64,000 bases of DNA. Origin: Metabacillus sp. FJAT-52054. GTDB lineage: Bacteria > Bacillota > Bacilli > Bacillales > Bacillaceae. A program made the translations under genes and the position numbers. The stretch spans positions 1,868,723 through 1,932,722 of the forward strand of contig NZ_CP147407.1 of assembly GCF_037201815.1 (NCBI RefSeq), given 5' to 3'. A model generated the notes under the pieces. It ran no database searches. It worked only from the letters and a program-made list of their open reading frames with translations, and was not told the DNA's origin. Position 1 is the stretch's first letter. Every line of letters begins with the position of its first letter. Positions 49,869 through 59,313 of this stretch are shown here, one piece after another.

Positions 49869-50144
49869 ATGAACCCAGGAAGAAAAATTCCTTTACGCAA
49901 ATGTGTAGCTACCGGTGAAATGAAACCGAAAAAGGAAATGGTCCGCGTGGTCCGTTCTTCTGAAGGTGATGTTTCTGTAGATGCTTCCGGCAGAAAGAAC
50001 GGCAGAGGCGCTTATATTACATTGGATAAGGAATCTATTTTATTGGCCAAAAAAAAGAACATCCTATCCAATCAGCTTAAAACAAAAGTAGAGGATGCCA
50101 TCTATGATGAGCTGATTCAGCTTGCCGAGAGCAAGCATTCATGA
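49869..50144 (+). CDS. ylxR: YlxR family RNA-binding/regulatory protein (RnpM)
   Basis: Small basic protein (91 aa) with the family blocks [20 protein letters not shown] and [11 protein letters not shown]. subtilis YlxR (RnpM) has been linked to modulation of RNase P and to glucose-dependent gene expression. ATG 49869 follows AGAGGTGAACC; the GTG at 49860 is part of that ribosome-binding site. It overlaps ylxQ by 4 nt. Confidence 0.93.
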   Translation: MNPGRKIPLRKCVATGEMKPKKEMVRVVRSSEGDVSVDASGRKNGRGAYITLDKESILLAKKKNILSNQLKTKVEDAIYDELIQLAESKHS

Positions 50145-50443
50145 ATCAGCAAAAATGGAAATCCCTGCTTGGATTGGCCAATCGGGCAAGAAAAGTCATT
50201 TCCGGTGAAGAGCTTGTGATTAAAGAAGTTCGTCAAAACCGGGCAAAATTGGTTCTGCTCTCAAAAGATGCATCCGACAATACCAGAAAAAAAGTGACGG
50301 ATAAATGCCGCTCCTATAACACTCCGGTCGTACATGTAGAAAGCCGGTATGAGCTTGGACATGCAATCGGCAAGGATGCAAGAGTAGTAGTAGCAGTGAC
50401 CGAACAGGGCTTTGCTGCGAAACTGAAGGACTTGCTCGATTAA
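50141..50443 (+). CDS. ylxQ: L7Ae-family RNA-binding protein YlxQ
   Basis: Protein of 100 aa with the L7Ae/L30e fold, as in kink-turn-binding proteins. It shows [36 protein letters not shown] and [20 protein letters not shown]. Its location in the nusA-infB operon is conserved. Its exact role is not settled. Confidence 0.93.
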   Translation: MNQQKWKSLLGLANRARKVISGEELVIKEVRQNRAKLVLLSKDASDNTRKKVTDKCRSYNTPVVHVESRYELGHAIGKDARVVVAVTEQGFAAKLKDLLD

Positions 50444-50462
50444 ATATCTTGGGGGTGAACAC

Positions 50463-52694
50463 ATGACAAAAGTGAGAGTATATGAATATGCAAAACAGCA
50501 CAATGTGTCAAGTAAAGATGTCATTTCCGCATTAAAGGATATCAATGTTGAGGTTTCCAATCATATGGCAATGATCGAGGATGCTCATGTAGGGAAACTA
50601 AACCAGAAATTCGCTTCAAACAGCAAACCAAAAACTCAAGGATCGGCTCCTAAATCAGCCGGGAAGGGGAATGCAGCCATTAATTCTCAATCAAGCGGCG
50701 ATCAATCTGCCTCAGTCAAAAAAACATCAACCACTACTAATAATCAAAGCCGTCCTTCTTCCGACCAGAGGAAAAACTCCCAGCAGCGCCCAGGGGATAA
50801 AAAGGGACCGCAGAGCGGAAGGAATAACAGCATGAACCAAAACAGAAGAAATAATAACAACAGCAGCCAGAAAAAAGGCGGAAACAGAAACAATCATCAG
50901 CGCACACAAGCACCTCAAGCAGAAAGACCTAAAAAAGAGCTGCCAAGCAAAATTACATTCACAGGGTCATTAACTGTTGGAGAGCTTGCTCAAAAACTAT
51001 ACAAAGAACCTTCAGAAATCATCAAAAAACTTTTGATGCTTGGTGTTATGGCTACAATCAACCAGGATCTTGACAAAGATACCATCGAACTGATTGCAGG
51101 GGAATACGGAGTTGAAGTGGAAGAGGAAATTCACTTCGATGTAACAGAATTTGAAGGATACGATCAAGTCGATAAAGAAGAGGATCATCAAATTCGTCCG
51201 CCGGTTGTTACGATCATGGGACACGTTGACCATGGTAAAACAACGCTTCTTGATTCCATCCGCAATACAAAAGTAACAGCAGGCGAAGCCGGCGGAATTA
51301 CGCAGCACATCGGTGCTTATCAAATTGAAACAAACGGCAAAAAAATTACCTTCCTTGATACTCCAGGGCATGCTGCCTTCACAACGATGCGTGCGCGCGG
51401 AGCTCAAGTAACGGATATTACCATTCTCGTTGTTGCAGCAGATGACGGGGTTATGCCTCAAACGGTTGAAGCGATCAATCATGCTAAAGCAGCAGAGGTT
51501 CCGATTATCGTTGCCGTTAATAAAATGGATAAACCAAGTGCCAATCCTGACCGCGTGATGCAGGAATTAACGGAGCACGGTCTCGTTCCTGAAAGCTGGG
51601 GTGGAGAAACCATCTTCGTTCCTGTTTCCGCTCTTAAGGGAGATGGAATTGATGACTTGCTTGAAATGATCCTCCTTGTCAGTGAGGTAGAGGAATTAAA
51701 AGCGAACCCTAAGCTTCGTGCGACTGGTACCGTTATTGAAGCACAGCTGGATAAAGGACGCGGATCGGTTGCAACCCTCCTAGTTCAAAATGGTTCATTA
51801 AAAGTTGGGGATCCTATCGTTGTCGGAAATACATTCGGGCGTGTACGTGCAATGGTCAATGACCTTGGCCGCCGTGTGAAAGAAGTAGGTCCGTCTGCAC
51901 CGGTTGAAATCACCGGACTGAATGAAGTGCCGCAAGCAGGCGATCAGTTTATGGTATTTGCTGACGAGAAAAAGGCACGCCAGGTTGGTGAAGCCCGCTC
52001 GCAAAAACAGCAGGTTGAACAGCGCAGCGAAAAATCCAAGCTTAGCCTGGATGATTTGTTTGAACAAATTAAACAAGGCGATGTAAAGGATATTAATCTG
52101 ATTGTTAAGGCCGATGTTCAAGGATCTGTTGAAGCACTTGCTTCTGCTTTGCAGAAAATTGAAGTGGAAGGCGTTAAAGTTAAAATCATTCACACAGGCG
52201 TTGGAGCGATTACTGAGTATGATATTATGCTTGCATCTGCTTCAAACGGAATTGTAATTGGGTTTAATGTGCGTCCTGATGCTAATGCTAAGAGAGCGGC
52301 AGATGCTGAGAAAGTCGATATTCGCCTGCACCGCATCATCTATAAAGTAATTGAGGAAATTGAATCCGCAATGAAAGGAATGCTTGATCCTGAATTCGAG
52401 GAAAAAATTATCGGTCAGGTTGAAGTGCGCCAAACATTCAAAGTTTCCAAAATCGGTACAATTGCCGGCGGTTATGTAACCGACGGAAAAATCACCCGTG
52501 ACAGCGGCATGCGCCTGATACGCGAAGGCATTGTCATTTTTGAAGGTACAGTAGATGTGCTGAAACGCTTTAAAGATGATGTGAAGGAAGTTGCTCAAGG
52601 CTATGAGTGCGGAATTACCATTAAAGGCTATAATGACATCAAAGAAGGCGACGTGATTGAAGCCTACGTCATGCAGGAAATCGAGCGCAAGTGA
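50463..52694 (+). CDS. infB: Translation initiation factor IF-2
   Basis: GTPase that places initiator tRNA on the 30S subunit. It is 743 aa. An N-terminal IF2 domain is followed by a long low-complexity linker rich in Asn, Ser, Gln, Lys and Arg (about residues 50-160) and a second IF2-N domain. The G domain has [30 protein letters not shown] and [10 protein letters not shown]. Beta-barrel and C-terminal fMet-tRNA-binding domains follow. The start has GGGGGTG upstream. Confidence 0.98.
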   Translation: MTKVRVYEYAKQHNVSSKDVISALKDINVEVSNHMAMIEDAHVGKLNQKFASNSKPKTQGSAPKSAGKGNAAINSQSSGDQSASVKKTSTTTNNQSRPSSDQRKNSQQRPGDKKGPQSGRNNSMNQNRRNNNNSSQKKGGNRNNHQRTQAPQAERPKKELPSKITFTGSLTVGELAQKLYKEPSEIIKKLLMLGVMATINQDLDKDTIELIAGEYGVEVEEEIHFDVTEFEGYDQVDKEEDHQIRPPVVTIMGHVDHGKTTLLDSIRNTKVTAGEAGGITQHIGAYQIETNGKKITFLDTPGHAAFTTMRARGAQVTDITILVVAADDGVMPQTVEAINHAKAAEVPIIVAVNKMDKPSANPDRVMQELTEHGLVPESWGGETIFVPVSALKGDGIDDLLEMILLVSEVEELKANPKLRATGTVIEAQLDKGRGSVATLLVQNGSLKVGDPIVVGNTFGRVRAMVNDLGRRVKEVGPSAPVEITGLNEVPQAGDQFMVFADEKKARQVGEARSQKQQVEQRSEKSKLSLDDLFEQIKQGDVKDINLIVKADVQGSVEALASALQKIEVEGVKVKIIHTGVGAITEYDIMLASASNGIVIGFNVRPDANAKRAADAEKVDIRLHRIIYKVIEEIESAMKGMLDPEFEEKIIGQVEVRQTFKVSKIGTIAGGYVTDGKITRDSGMRLIREGIVIFEGTVDVLKRFKDDVKEVAQGYECGITIKGYNDIKEGDVIEAYVMQEIERK

Positions 52695-52969
52695 TCGGAT
52701 TTGTCCACTGTGAATGGATGATTCATGACTCCTTTTCCCTTAAGGACAAACGGTCTGTAATGAAACGCATTTTAACCCGGGTTAAGCAGCAATATAATGT
52801 TGCCGTTTCCGAGTTGGATTATCAGGATTCCTGGCAAAGAGCCAAAATCGGCATTGTAGCCATTTCTTCTGATAAAACCCATACGGAAAAGGAGCTGAAC
52901 AGGGTTCTTGCCTTTATCGACTCCTTTCCGGAAATAGAAAGAACCTTAACCGTGTATGAATGGTTATAA
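52691..52969 (+). CDS. ylxP: YlxP (DUF503) family protein
   Basis: Protein of 92 aa with the DUF503 signature [20 protein letters not shown] and [20 protein letters not shown]. Its function is unknown; its conserved place between infB and rbfA suggests ribosome assembly. The GTG start overlaps the infB stop codon in a GTGA arrangement, so translation is likely coupled. Confidence 0.92.
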   Translation: MIGFVHCEWMIHDSFSLKDKRSVMKRILTRVKQQYNVAVSELDYQDSWQRAKIGIVAISSDKTHTEKELNRVLAFIDSFPEIERTLTVYEWL

Positions 52970-52984
52970 GGATGGAGTGATTAT

Positions 52985-53338
52985 ATGAGTATCAGATCAA
53001 CCCGTGTCGGTGAGCAAATGAAAAAAGAATTGAGCGACATCATCGGCCGTAAAATAAAAGATCCAAGAATCGGGTTTGTTACCGTAACAGACGTCCGGGT
53101 AACCGGGGATCTGCAAATAGCTAAAGTTTATATCTCTGTTTTAGGTGATGAAGAACAGCGTGAAAATACGCTGAAAGGCCTGGCGACGGCTAAGGGCTTT
53201 ATCCGGTCTGAAATCGGACAGCGGATCCGCTTAAGAAAAACACCTGAAATTCAGTTTGAGTTCGATGAATCCATTGATTATGGAAATCGTATTGAGACGT
53301 TGATCCACGAAATCAATCATTCCGATAAGGAAGATTGA
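52985..53338 (+). CDS. rbfA: Ribosome-binding factor A
   Basis: Cold-related 16S rRNA maturation factor, 117 aa, KH-like fold. It begins [20 protein letters not shown] and contains [20 protein letters not shown] and [30 protein letters not shown] precedes the ATG. Confidence 0.97.
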   Translation: MSIRSTRVGEQMKKELSDIIGRKIKDPRIGFVTVTDVRVTGDLQIAKVYISVLGDEEQRENTLKGLATAKGFIRSEIGQRIRLRKTPEIQFEFDESIDYGNRIETLIHEINHSDKED

Positions 53339-53350
53339 CCGGAAAAGGAT

Positions 53351-53446
53351 GGCCTGCACGGAATTCTTTCCTCTCTGCGAACATGGAGGCACAGTGCTGT
53401 GCCTCCTGCAGGGCAGGAAAGGCTGTGCGAAGGGCCGTTCTTTTTT
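53351..53446 (+). terminator. Long structured arm with U-run between rbfA and truB
   Basis: Nested pairings: GGCC (53351) with GGCC (53433), GCAC with GTGC, CTTTCC (53366) with GGAAAG (53416), CTGC with GCAG, and an apical stem GGAGGCACA/TGTGCCTCC (53385-53406). The arm is followed by GTTCTTTTTT. It may be a terminator, a processing site or a regulatory RNA. It fills half of the 197-nt gap; the rest (53447-53535) shows only the truB ribosome-binding site. Confidence 0.6.
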
Positions 53447-53535
53447 ATTAGGAGCGGAAACGGAAACACTTCCAATGTAAATTCATGCAGCAAAGGCTGA
53501 AATAAAGCTTTAATAACCTAGAAAGCAGGTGCGAT

Positions 53536-54444
53536 ATGGATGGCGTATTACTGGTGCGCAAGCCGGCCGGATTAACTTCCCATGATTGTGTTTATAAAGC
53601 CAGAAAACTGTTCAAGACAAAGAAAGCAGGCCATACAGGCACGCTTGATCCGGATGTTACCGGGGTTCTGCCGATTTGCATGGGCAGAGCGACTAAAATT
53701 GTTGAATATTTAACTGCTTCAAGCAAAACGTACGAAGCAGAGGTAACACTCGGTTTTTCAACAACTACTGAGGATGCTTCAGGAGAAGTCGTGCAAAAGG
53801 CTGCAGTAGATGAGAAGCCGGAGGATAAATTGATCGATGATCTTCTGACAGAATTTATTGGAGAAATTGAACAAATACCCCCTATGTATTCTGCAGTTAA
53901 AATAAATGGGAAGAAATTATATGAATATGCAAGAAAGGGAATTGAGGTGGAGCGTCCATCCCGATTGATCACCATCCACTCTATTGAAAGAATATCTCCA
54001 ATCAGACAGCAAAATTCAACTGTATCCTTCCGATTCAGAGTGCATTGCTCCAAAGGCACGTATGTACGGACTCTTGCTGTAATGATTGGCGAAAAGCTCG
54101 GTTTACCCGCACACATGTCTGAGCTGATCCGAACGGCCTCAGGCCGATTCACTCTGGATCAATGCTTAACCTTTGATGAAATTGAGCAAAAACTTGCTAA
54201 TGAAACACTCCAGTTAATCCCGATCTCAGAGGCGCTTAATCATTTGCCGAAATGGGTGATAAATGATACATTAGCAGAGAAAGTGAAACATGGAGCAGTA
54301 TTGCCGGTGCCTGAAGGCCATCAGGATATTGATTCTGACACGAGGGTGGCTGTTTATGATGAACAAGGTGTTTGTCTGGCGATTTATCAGAAGCACCCTG
54401 AAAAACCCTCCTTTAAGCCGGCAAAAGTACTTTTTATTGACTAA
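53536..54444 (+). CDS. truB: tRNA pseudouridine-55 synthase
   Basis: Makes pseudouridine 55 in the tRNA T-loop, complementing TrmFO at position 54. It is 302 aa. The catalytic Asp is in KAGHTGTLDPDVTGVLPICMG (Asp near residue 39). YEAEVTLGFSTTTEDASGE, PPMYSAVKINGKKLYEYAR and SKGTYVRTLAVMIGEKLG are the other family blocks. AAAGCAGGTG precedes the ATG. Confidence 0.98.
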   Translation: MDGVLLVRKPAGLTSHDCVYKARKLFKTKKAGHTGTLDPDVTGVLPICMGRATKIVEYLTASSKTYEAEVTLGFSTTTEDASGEVVQKAAVDEKPEDKLIDDLLTEFIGEIEQIPPMYSAVKINGKKLYEYARKGIEVERPSRLITIHSIERISPIRQQNSTVSFRFRVHCSKGTYVRTLAVMIGEKLGLPAHMSELIRTASGRFTLDQCLTFDEIEQKLANETLQLIPISEALNHLPKWVINDTLAEKVKHGAVLPVPEGHQDIDSDTRVAVYDEQGVCLAIYQKHPEKPSFKPAKVLFID

Positions 54445-54494
54445 TTCATTTGATAGCCGGAGCTTTCGGCTTATAAGAAAAGGTGAAGGATTTC

Positions 54495-55439
54495 GTGCAA
54501 ACGTTCAAGATCTCGCATCCGCATCAAATAAATAAATCAGAAATAAGCGAAACGGTTCTTGCCCTTGGTTACTTTGATGGAGTACATAAAGGCCATCAGG
54601 CGGTCATTCAGACAGCTCGCGAAAAGGCGGAAGAAAAAGGCATTAAATGGGGCGTCATGACATTTCATCCCCATCCTTCCATTGTCCTGAGAAAGCAGCA
54701 GGTTCCTGAAGCGATAACTCCATTAGAAGATAAGGTTGAGATGATTGAAAAACTTGGCGCAGATTACCTGTTTATTGTGGAATTCTCAGAAGCATTTTCA
54801 GCGCTTGAGCCTCAGGAATTTATTGATCAGTATATAATCGGACTTAATGTGCAGCATGTTGTAGCAGGTTTTGATTTCAGCTACGGCAAGCTCGGAAAGG
54901 GCACTATGGAGTCAATGCCCTTTCATTCCAGAGGACAATTTGAGCAGACAACTGTACCAAAGCTAAAGGATTTTGACAGGAAAATCAGTTCAACCTTGAT
55001 CCGTGAAGTAATTAGGAACGGGAATGTTGAATATGCTTCAAAATTGCTTGGCAGAGCCTATTCGGGTAAAGGAACAGTGATTCATGGGGAGAAGCGGGGC
55101 AGGACGATTGGATTCCCTACGGCCAATATAAGCCTGCAGGAGGGATATATTACTCCTCCAACGGGGGTTTACGCGGTATCTGTAAGAGTTGACGGACAGC
55201 TTTCCAATGGTGTTTGCAACATCGGATACAAACCGACTTTTCATGATGAAAAATTCCCCAAACCCAGTGTAGAGGTTCATATCTTTGATTTCAGTAAAGA
55301 AATTTACGGTGAACATGCAGAGATTTATTGGTACAAACGATTAAGAAGCGAGCAAAAATTCAGCTCTGTTCAGGAATTAATCGAACAAATTGCTAAAGAT
55401 AAGCAGGCAGCTGAAGAATATTTTTATATGCAGTCGTAA
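54495..55439 (+). CDS. ribF: Bifunctional riboflavin kinase/FAD synthetase
   Basis: Converts riboflavin to FMN and FAD. It is 314 aa. The N-terminal FMN adenylyltransferase domain has LALGYFDGVHKGHQAVI and the C-terminal kinase domain has GKGTVIHGEKRGRTIGFPTA. I use GTG 54495 (MQTFKISHPHQIN), 4 nt after AGGTGAAGGA. The GTG at 54483 lies inside that ribosome-binding site. Confidence 0.96.
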   Translation: MQTFKISHPHQINKSEISETVLALGYFDGVHKGHQAVIQTAREKAEEKGIKWGVMTFHPHPSIVLRKQQVPEAITPLEDKVEMIEKLGADYLFIVEFSEAFSALEPQEFIDQYIIGLNVQHVVAGFDFSYGKLGKGTMESMPFHSRGQFEQTTVPKLKDFDRKISSTLIREVIRNGNVEYASKLLGRAYSGKGTVIHGEKRGRTIGFPTANISLQEGYITPPTGVYAVSVRVDGQLSNGVCNIGYKPTFHDEKFPKPSVEVHIFDFSKEIYGEHAEIYWYKRLRSEQKFSSVQELIEQIAKDKQAAEEYFYMQS

Positions 55440-55444
55440 TCCGC

Positions 55445-55473
55445 TTGCTTTTTATCCTAAATAGTAGTATTCT
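55445..55473 (+). promoter_or_regulatory. Putative sigma-A promoter of rpsO
   Basis: TTGCTT, 17 bp, then TATTCT (4/6 to consensus). The predicted start is near 55480. The -35 box begins only a few bases after the ribF stop codon. Confidence 0.5.
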
Positions 55474-55479
55474 TATGCT

Positions 55480-55565
55480 TGTAACTTTTAAACCATTGCT
55501 CGGCAAGTCGAGTCACCGACGCTTGCTCGGTAATTGGGGATTATAGAAATTAGGAGGTGAACAGG
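55480..55565 (+). promoter_or_regulatory. Putative S15 autoregulatory leader of rpsO
   Basis: The leader can form GCAAG(TCG)...CGA..CTTGC (55503-55526), with CCATT/AATTGG closing pairs outside it. It can also form the competing helix CTCG (55500-55503 region) with CGAG. S15-binding junction leaders before rpsO are known in Geobacillus and other bacteria. I cannot confirm the exact fold by eye. Confidence 0.4.
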
Positions 55566-55835
55566 ATGGCTATCACACAAGAACGCAAAAATGATCTGAT
55601 CAATGAGTACAGAACTCATGATACGGATACTGGATCTCCAGAGGTCCAAATTGCTATCCTTACTGAACAGATTAACACTTTGAACGATCACTTGCGCACA
55701 CACAAAAAGGACCACCACTCACGTCGCGGTCTATTGAAAATGGTAGGGAAACGCCGTAACTTGCTAACTTACCTGCGTAATAAAGATGTAACTCGTTACC
55801 GCGAGTTAATCACAAAGCTGGGATTACGTCGTTAA
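55566..55835 (+). CDS. rpsO: 30S ribosomal protein S15
   Basis: 16S rRNA central-domain protein, 89 aa. It starts at ATG 55566 ([20 protein letters not shown]) after AGGAGGTGAA. The [17 protein letters not shown] and [20 protein letters not shown] blocks are diagnostic. It ends in a strong terminator, separating it from pnp. Confidence 0.98.
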   Translation: MAITQERKNDLINEYRTHDTDTGSPEVQIAILTEQINTLNDHLRTHKKDHHSRRGLLKMVGKRRNLLTYLRNKDVTRYRELITKLGLRR

Positions 55836-55840
55836 TCTCG

Positions 55841-55867
55841 AAAAAGCGGGAGCATTCCCGCTTTTTT
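55841..55867 (+). terminator. Intrinsic terminator after rpsO
   Basis: AAAAAGCGGGA/TCCCGCTTTTTT with a 4-nt loop. Confidence 0.94.
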
Positions 55868-55885
55868 AATGCAACTGAAAGAAAA

Positions 55886-55966
55886 GGAAGCGCAGAGGAA
55901 GAGCTCATTCACATGCGGCCTGCCGCAATGCTGAAACTGTCCTCCTGCGTCTTTCCGATTCTTTTT
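55886..55966 (+). terminator. Second long hairpin with U-run between rpsO and pnp
   Basis: GGAA-CGCAG-AGGA (55886-55899) pairs with TCCT-CTGCG-TTCC (55940-55956) across small internal loops. An inner TGCGG-CCTG-CCGCA hairpin sits at 55914-55927. A T5 tract follows. It could be a back-up terminator or, as in E. coli rpsO-pnp, an RNase III-type processing site. Confidence 0.5.
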
Positions 55967-55996
55967 GTATACAGCTATTTACATATAGACGTATCA

Positions 55997-56029
55997 TTGA
56001 TATGTTCATATTAATTAGTCCATACTAAT
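55997..56029 (+). promoter_or_regulatory. Putative pnp promoter with palindrome over the -10
   Basis: TTGATA, 18 bp, then CATACT (4/6). The perfect palindrome ATTAGT-CCAT-ACTAAT (56014-56029) covers the -10. A further ATGTAT/ATACAT hairpin lies just before the pnp ribosome-binding site GAGAGGAG. Confidence 0.35.
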
Positions 56030-56082
56030 AAATAATGTATATTTCATACATATGAAGAGTTTAGAGAGGAGCACACGCATTT

Positions 56083-58194
56083 ATGGGTCAAGATAAGCAT
56101 GTCTTTTCCATTGATTGGGCAGGCAGAACATTAACTGTTGAAGCTGGCCAGCTAGCAAAGCAAGCAAACGGTGCGGTTCTCATTCGTTACGGTGATACCG
56201 CTGTTCTAAGTACAGCGACTGCTTCAAAAGAGCCGAAAGCGGTTGATTTCTTTCCGCTGACTGTTAACTACGAAGAGCGTTTATATGCAGTAGGTAAAAT
56301 TCCCGGAGGATTCATTAAAAGGGAAGGAAGACCGAGCGAAAAAGCGATTTTGGCAAGCCGTCTGATTGACCGTCCAATACGCCCTCTTTTTGCAGATGGA
56401 TTCAGAAATGATGTACAAGTTATCAGTATTGTGATGAGTGTAGATCAAAACTGTTCCTCTGAAATGGCTGCCATGTTCGGTTCATCTTTAGCTCTTACGA
56501 TTTCTGACATTCCATTTGAAGGCCCGATCGCCGGTGTAACAGTTGGACGGATTGATAATGAATTTATCGTAAATCCAACAGTTGATCAAATGGAAAAAAG
56601 CGATATCAACCTTGTTGTAGCTGGAACGAAGGATGCAATCAACATGGTTGAAGCAGGAGCAGATGAAGTGCCTGAGGAAACAATGCTTGAAGCCATTATG
56701 TTCGGTCATGAGGAAATCAAGCGTCTCATTGCTTTCCAAGAGGAAATTGCCTCTCAAATCGCGAAAGAAAAAGTTGAGATCCAGCTTTATTCTCATGATG
56801 CAGACATTGAAAGAAGCATTCGCGAAGCTGCAGAAGCAGATATGATTCAAGCGATTCAGGTTCAGGAAAAGCATGCCCGCGAAGAAGCAATCCAAACCGT
56901 TAAAAAACGGGTAATGGAGAGCTACAAAGAGCAGGACGCTGATGAAGAAACGCTTAAACAGGCAAGTGAAATTCTTTCTAAAATGGTAAAAGGCGAAGTC
57001 CGCCGTTTAATTACAGAGGAAAAAATCCGCCCGGATGGTCGCAAACCAGATGAAATCCGACCGCTGTCATCAAGCACCGGACTGCTGTCAAGAACTCATG
57101 GTTCCGGACTATTCACCCGCGGACAGACTCAGGCGCTGAGCATCTGTACGCTTGGAGCATTAGGCGATGTTCAAATTCTTGATGGTTTGGGAATTGAAGA
57201 GTCTAAACGTTTTATGCATCACTATAACTTCCCATCCTTCTCTGTAGGCGAAACTAGGCCGCTAAGAGGGCCGGGACGCCGTGAAATTGGACATGGAGCG
57301 CTTGGTGAACGTGCGCTTGAACCGATTATTCCGTCCGAAAAGGATTTCCCTTATACAATCCGTTTAGTTTCTGAAGTGCTTGAGTCAAATGGATCAACTT
57401 CCCAGGCAAGCATCTGTGCAAGTACACTTGCCATGATGGATGCCGGTGTTCCAATCAAGGCTCCGGTTGCAGGTATTGCAATGGGACTGGTTAAATCCGG
57501 AGAACATTACTCTGTCCTGACAGATATTCAGGGAATGGAAGATCACCTTGGAGACATGGACTTTAAGGTAGCTGGTACGTCAAAAGGAGTAACAGCTCTG
57601 CAAATGGATATTAAAATTGAAGGATTATCTCGTGAAATCCTTGAAGAAGCTCTTCTTCAGGCTAAAAAGGGAAGAATGGAAATTCTTGATTCTATGCTTG
57701 CAACGATTAGCGAACCAAGAAAAGAACTATCTCCTTATGCGCCTAAGATTTTGATGATGTCCATCAACCCGGACAAAATCCGCGATGTCATTGGGCCGAG
57801 CGGTAAACAAATCAACAAAATCATTGAAGAGACTGGCGTTAAAATTGACATTGAGCAAGACGGTACAGTCTTCATTTCATCTGTAGACGAGGCAATGAAT
57901 CAAAAAGCGAAGAGCATTATTGAGGATCTTGTCCGTGAAGTTGAAGTTGGACAAATGTATCTTGGTAAGGTTAAGCGCATTGAAAAATTTGGTGCTTTCG
58001 TAGAAATATTCAGTGGAAAAGACGGTCTTGTTCATATTTCCGAGCTAGCTGAAGAGCGAATCGGCAAAGTAGAAGACGTGGTTTCCATTGGAGATGAGAT
58101 TTTGGTCAAGGTCACTGAAATTGACAAACAGGGCCGAGTCAATCTTTCGCGAAAAGCTGTCCTCAAGGAACAAAAAGAGGAACAAAATTCGTAA
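56083..58194 (+). CDS. pnp: Polyribonucleotide nucleotidyltransferase (PNPase)
   Basis: Phosphorolytic 3'-5' exoribonuclease central to mRNA decay, 703 aa. Two RNase PH domains flank an alpha-helical domain, and the second carries the active site ([16 protein letters not shown] and [19 protein letters not shown]). A KH domain ([20 protein letters not shown]) and an S1 domain ([20 protein letters not shown]) end the protein. It begins [20 protein letters not shown], close to B. subtilis PnpA. Confidence 0.98.
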   Translation: MGQDKHVFSIDWAGRTLTVEAGQLAKQANGAVLIRYGDTAVLSTATASKEPKAVDFFPLTVNYEERLYAVGKIPGGFIKREGRPSEKAILASRLIDRPIRPLFADGFRNDVQVISIVMSVDQNCSSEMAAMFGSSLALTISDIPFEGPIAGVTVGRIDNEFIVNPTVDQMEKSDINLVVAGTKDAINMVEAGADEVPEETMLEAIMFGHEEIKRLIAFQEEIASQIAKEKVEIQLYSHDADIERSIREAAEADMIQAIQVQEKHAREEAIQTVKKRVMESYKEQDADEETLKQASEILSKMVKGEVRRLITEEKIRPDGRKPDEIRPLSSSTGLLSRTHGSGLFTRGQTQALSICTLGALGDVQILDGLGIEESKRFMHHYNFPSFSVGETRPLRGPGRREIGHGALGERALEPIIPSEKDFPYTIRLVSEVLESNGSTSQASICASTLAMMDAGVPIKAPVAGIAMGLVKSGEHYSVLTDIQGMEDHLGDMDFKVAGTSKGVTALQMDIKIEGLSREILEEALLQAKKGRMEILDSMLATISEPRKELSPYAPKILMMSINPDKIRDVIGPSGKQINKIIEETGVKIDIEQDGTVFISSVDEAMNQKAKSIIEDLVREVEVGQMYLGKVKRIEKFGAFVEIFSGKDGLVHISELAEERIGKVEDVVSIGDEILVKVTEIDKQGRVNLSRKAVLKEQKEEQNS

Positions 58195-58200
58195 ACCATT

Positions 58201-58226
58201 GAAGCCAGGCTGCCCTGGCTTCTTTG
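58201..58226 (+). terminator. Intrinsic terminator after pnp
   Basis: A 9-bp stem GAAGCCAGG/CCTGGCTTC with a 4-nt loop, followed by a short T-rich tail. Confidence 0.85.
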
Positions 58227-58276
58227 TCTATTTACCGGAAAATACCGGACATTCTGAACACCCTGTTCTACCTTGT

Positions 58277-58307
58277 CCCCTTTTTACATAGTTTGATACA
58301 AAAGGGG
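58277..58307 (+). promoter_or_regulatory. Inverted repeat able to cover the ylxY ribosome-binding site
   Basis: CCCCTTTT (58277-58284) pairs with AAAAGGGG (58300-58307) across 15 nt. The right arm contains most of the Shine-Dalgarno for ylxY. The transcription start is unknown, so whether the hairpin exists in the mRNA is not shown. Confidence 0.4.
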
Positions 58308-58316
58308 GAAAGGTAA

Positions 58317-59282
58317 ATGCGGGGAATCAGAATGAAATTTGCAGTTACGATTTTGCTCATGGTGATCACTGCCGGAGTGATGCAAAATTCTTATATATCC
58401 AGTTACGTCGTGGAATTAAAGTCTTCAGATTTGCAGGCCTCTAAGTCAGTGGACGGAATTTGTGAAGAAATTGAAACAAGGGCAATTGAATTCAATGTTC
58501 CTGCAAAAAATGCTGAAATACATACCATTTGGAAAGCGACCCCTGGCTACAATGGACGCCAAGTCGATCTAACCGCATCCTGCGCTAAAATGAAGGAAAT
58601 CGGAATGTTCAAAAAAGAGCTGCTGGTTTTTAAAGAGATTGCTCCAAGCATTCATCTTTCTGATTTGCCTCCATCTCCAATATATAGAGGGAACCCGGCT
58701 AAGCCAATGGCTTCTCTTCTTATTAATGTGGCCTGGGGCAATGAATACCTTCCTGAAATGCTTGATACACTGGAAAAGCAACATGTGAAGGCGACTTTTT
58801 TTCTGGAAGGCAGATGGGCAAAAGAAAATCCTAAGCTTGCTAAAATGATCTCCGAAGCCGGTCACGAAATAGGAAACCATTCCTATACTCATCCCGACAT
58901 GAAAAGACTTTCTTCTGAAAGCGCAAAAGTACAGCTGCAGCAAACAAACGAGGTTATTGAAGCGTTAACAGACATAAAAACGAAATGGTTTGCTCCTCCA
59001 AGCGGAAGTTATAGCGATGAGACAGTTCGAATCGCTTCAACGATGGGGATGAGAACCATTTTATGGAGTGTAGATACAATTGACTGGCAAAACCCTGCAC
59101 CTGAGCAGCTGATTCAGCGAGTGATGAAGAAGGTTCATCCCGGTGCCATGATTTTAATGCATCCGACAAAGTCATCAGCTGATGCATTAGATCAGCTGAT
59201 TGTGCAGATAAAAGGAAAGAACCTTTCTTTAGGAACTGTAACGGATTTAATGGATGAATCCAGGTCAGAACAGCCGCTTTAA
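58317..59282 (+). CDS. ylxY: NodB-fold polysaccharide deacetylase-like protein YlxY
   Basis: Exported protein of 321 aa with an N-terminal signal/anchor helix (FAVTILLMVITAGVM, about residues 7-21). The NodB domain spans about residues 135-300. The metal-binding HxxxH motif is kept (IGNHSYTHPDM), as are FAPPSGSYSDETV and LWSVDTIDWQNP. The first motif, normally TFDDG with catalytic and metal-binding Asp, reads LLINVAWGN and lacks both Asp residues. It may be inactive or work differently. B. subtilis YlxY occupies the same place. Confidence 0.92.
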   Translation: MRGIRMKFAVTILLMVITAGVMQNSYISSYVVELKSSDLQASKSVDGICEEIETRAIEFNVPAKNAEIHTIWKATPGYNGRQVDLTASCAKMKEIGMFKKELLVFKEIAPSIHLSDLPPSPIYRGNPAKPMASLLINVAWGNEYLPEMLDTLEKQHVKATFFLEGRWAKENPKLAKMISEAGHEIGNHSYTHPDMKRLSSESAKVQLQQTNEVIEALTDIKTKWFAPPSGSYSDETVRIASTMGMRTILWSVDTIDWQNPAPEQLIQRVMKKVHPGAMILMHPTKSSADALDQLIVQIKGKNLSLGTVTDLMDESRSEQPL

Positions 59283-59313
59283 TCAGCACAGGCGCAGATA
59301 GGAGGAACATACA

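Noticed and set aside
50620..50940. Low-complexity AAC/CAG-rich stretch in infB, considered as a repeat or insertion
   Set aside because: A polar low-complexity linker at this position is normal in IF-2 and the frame is intact.
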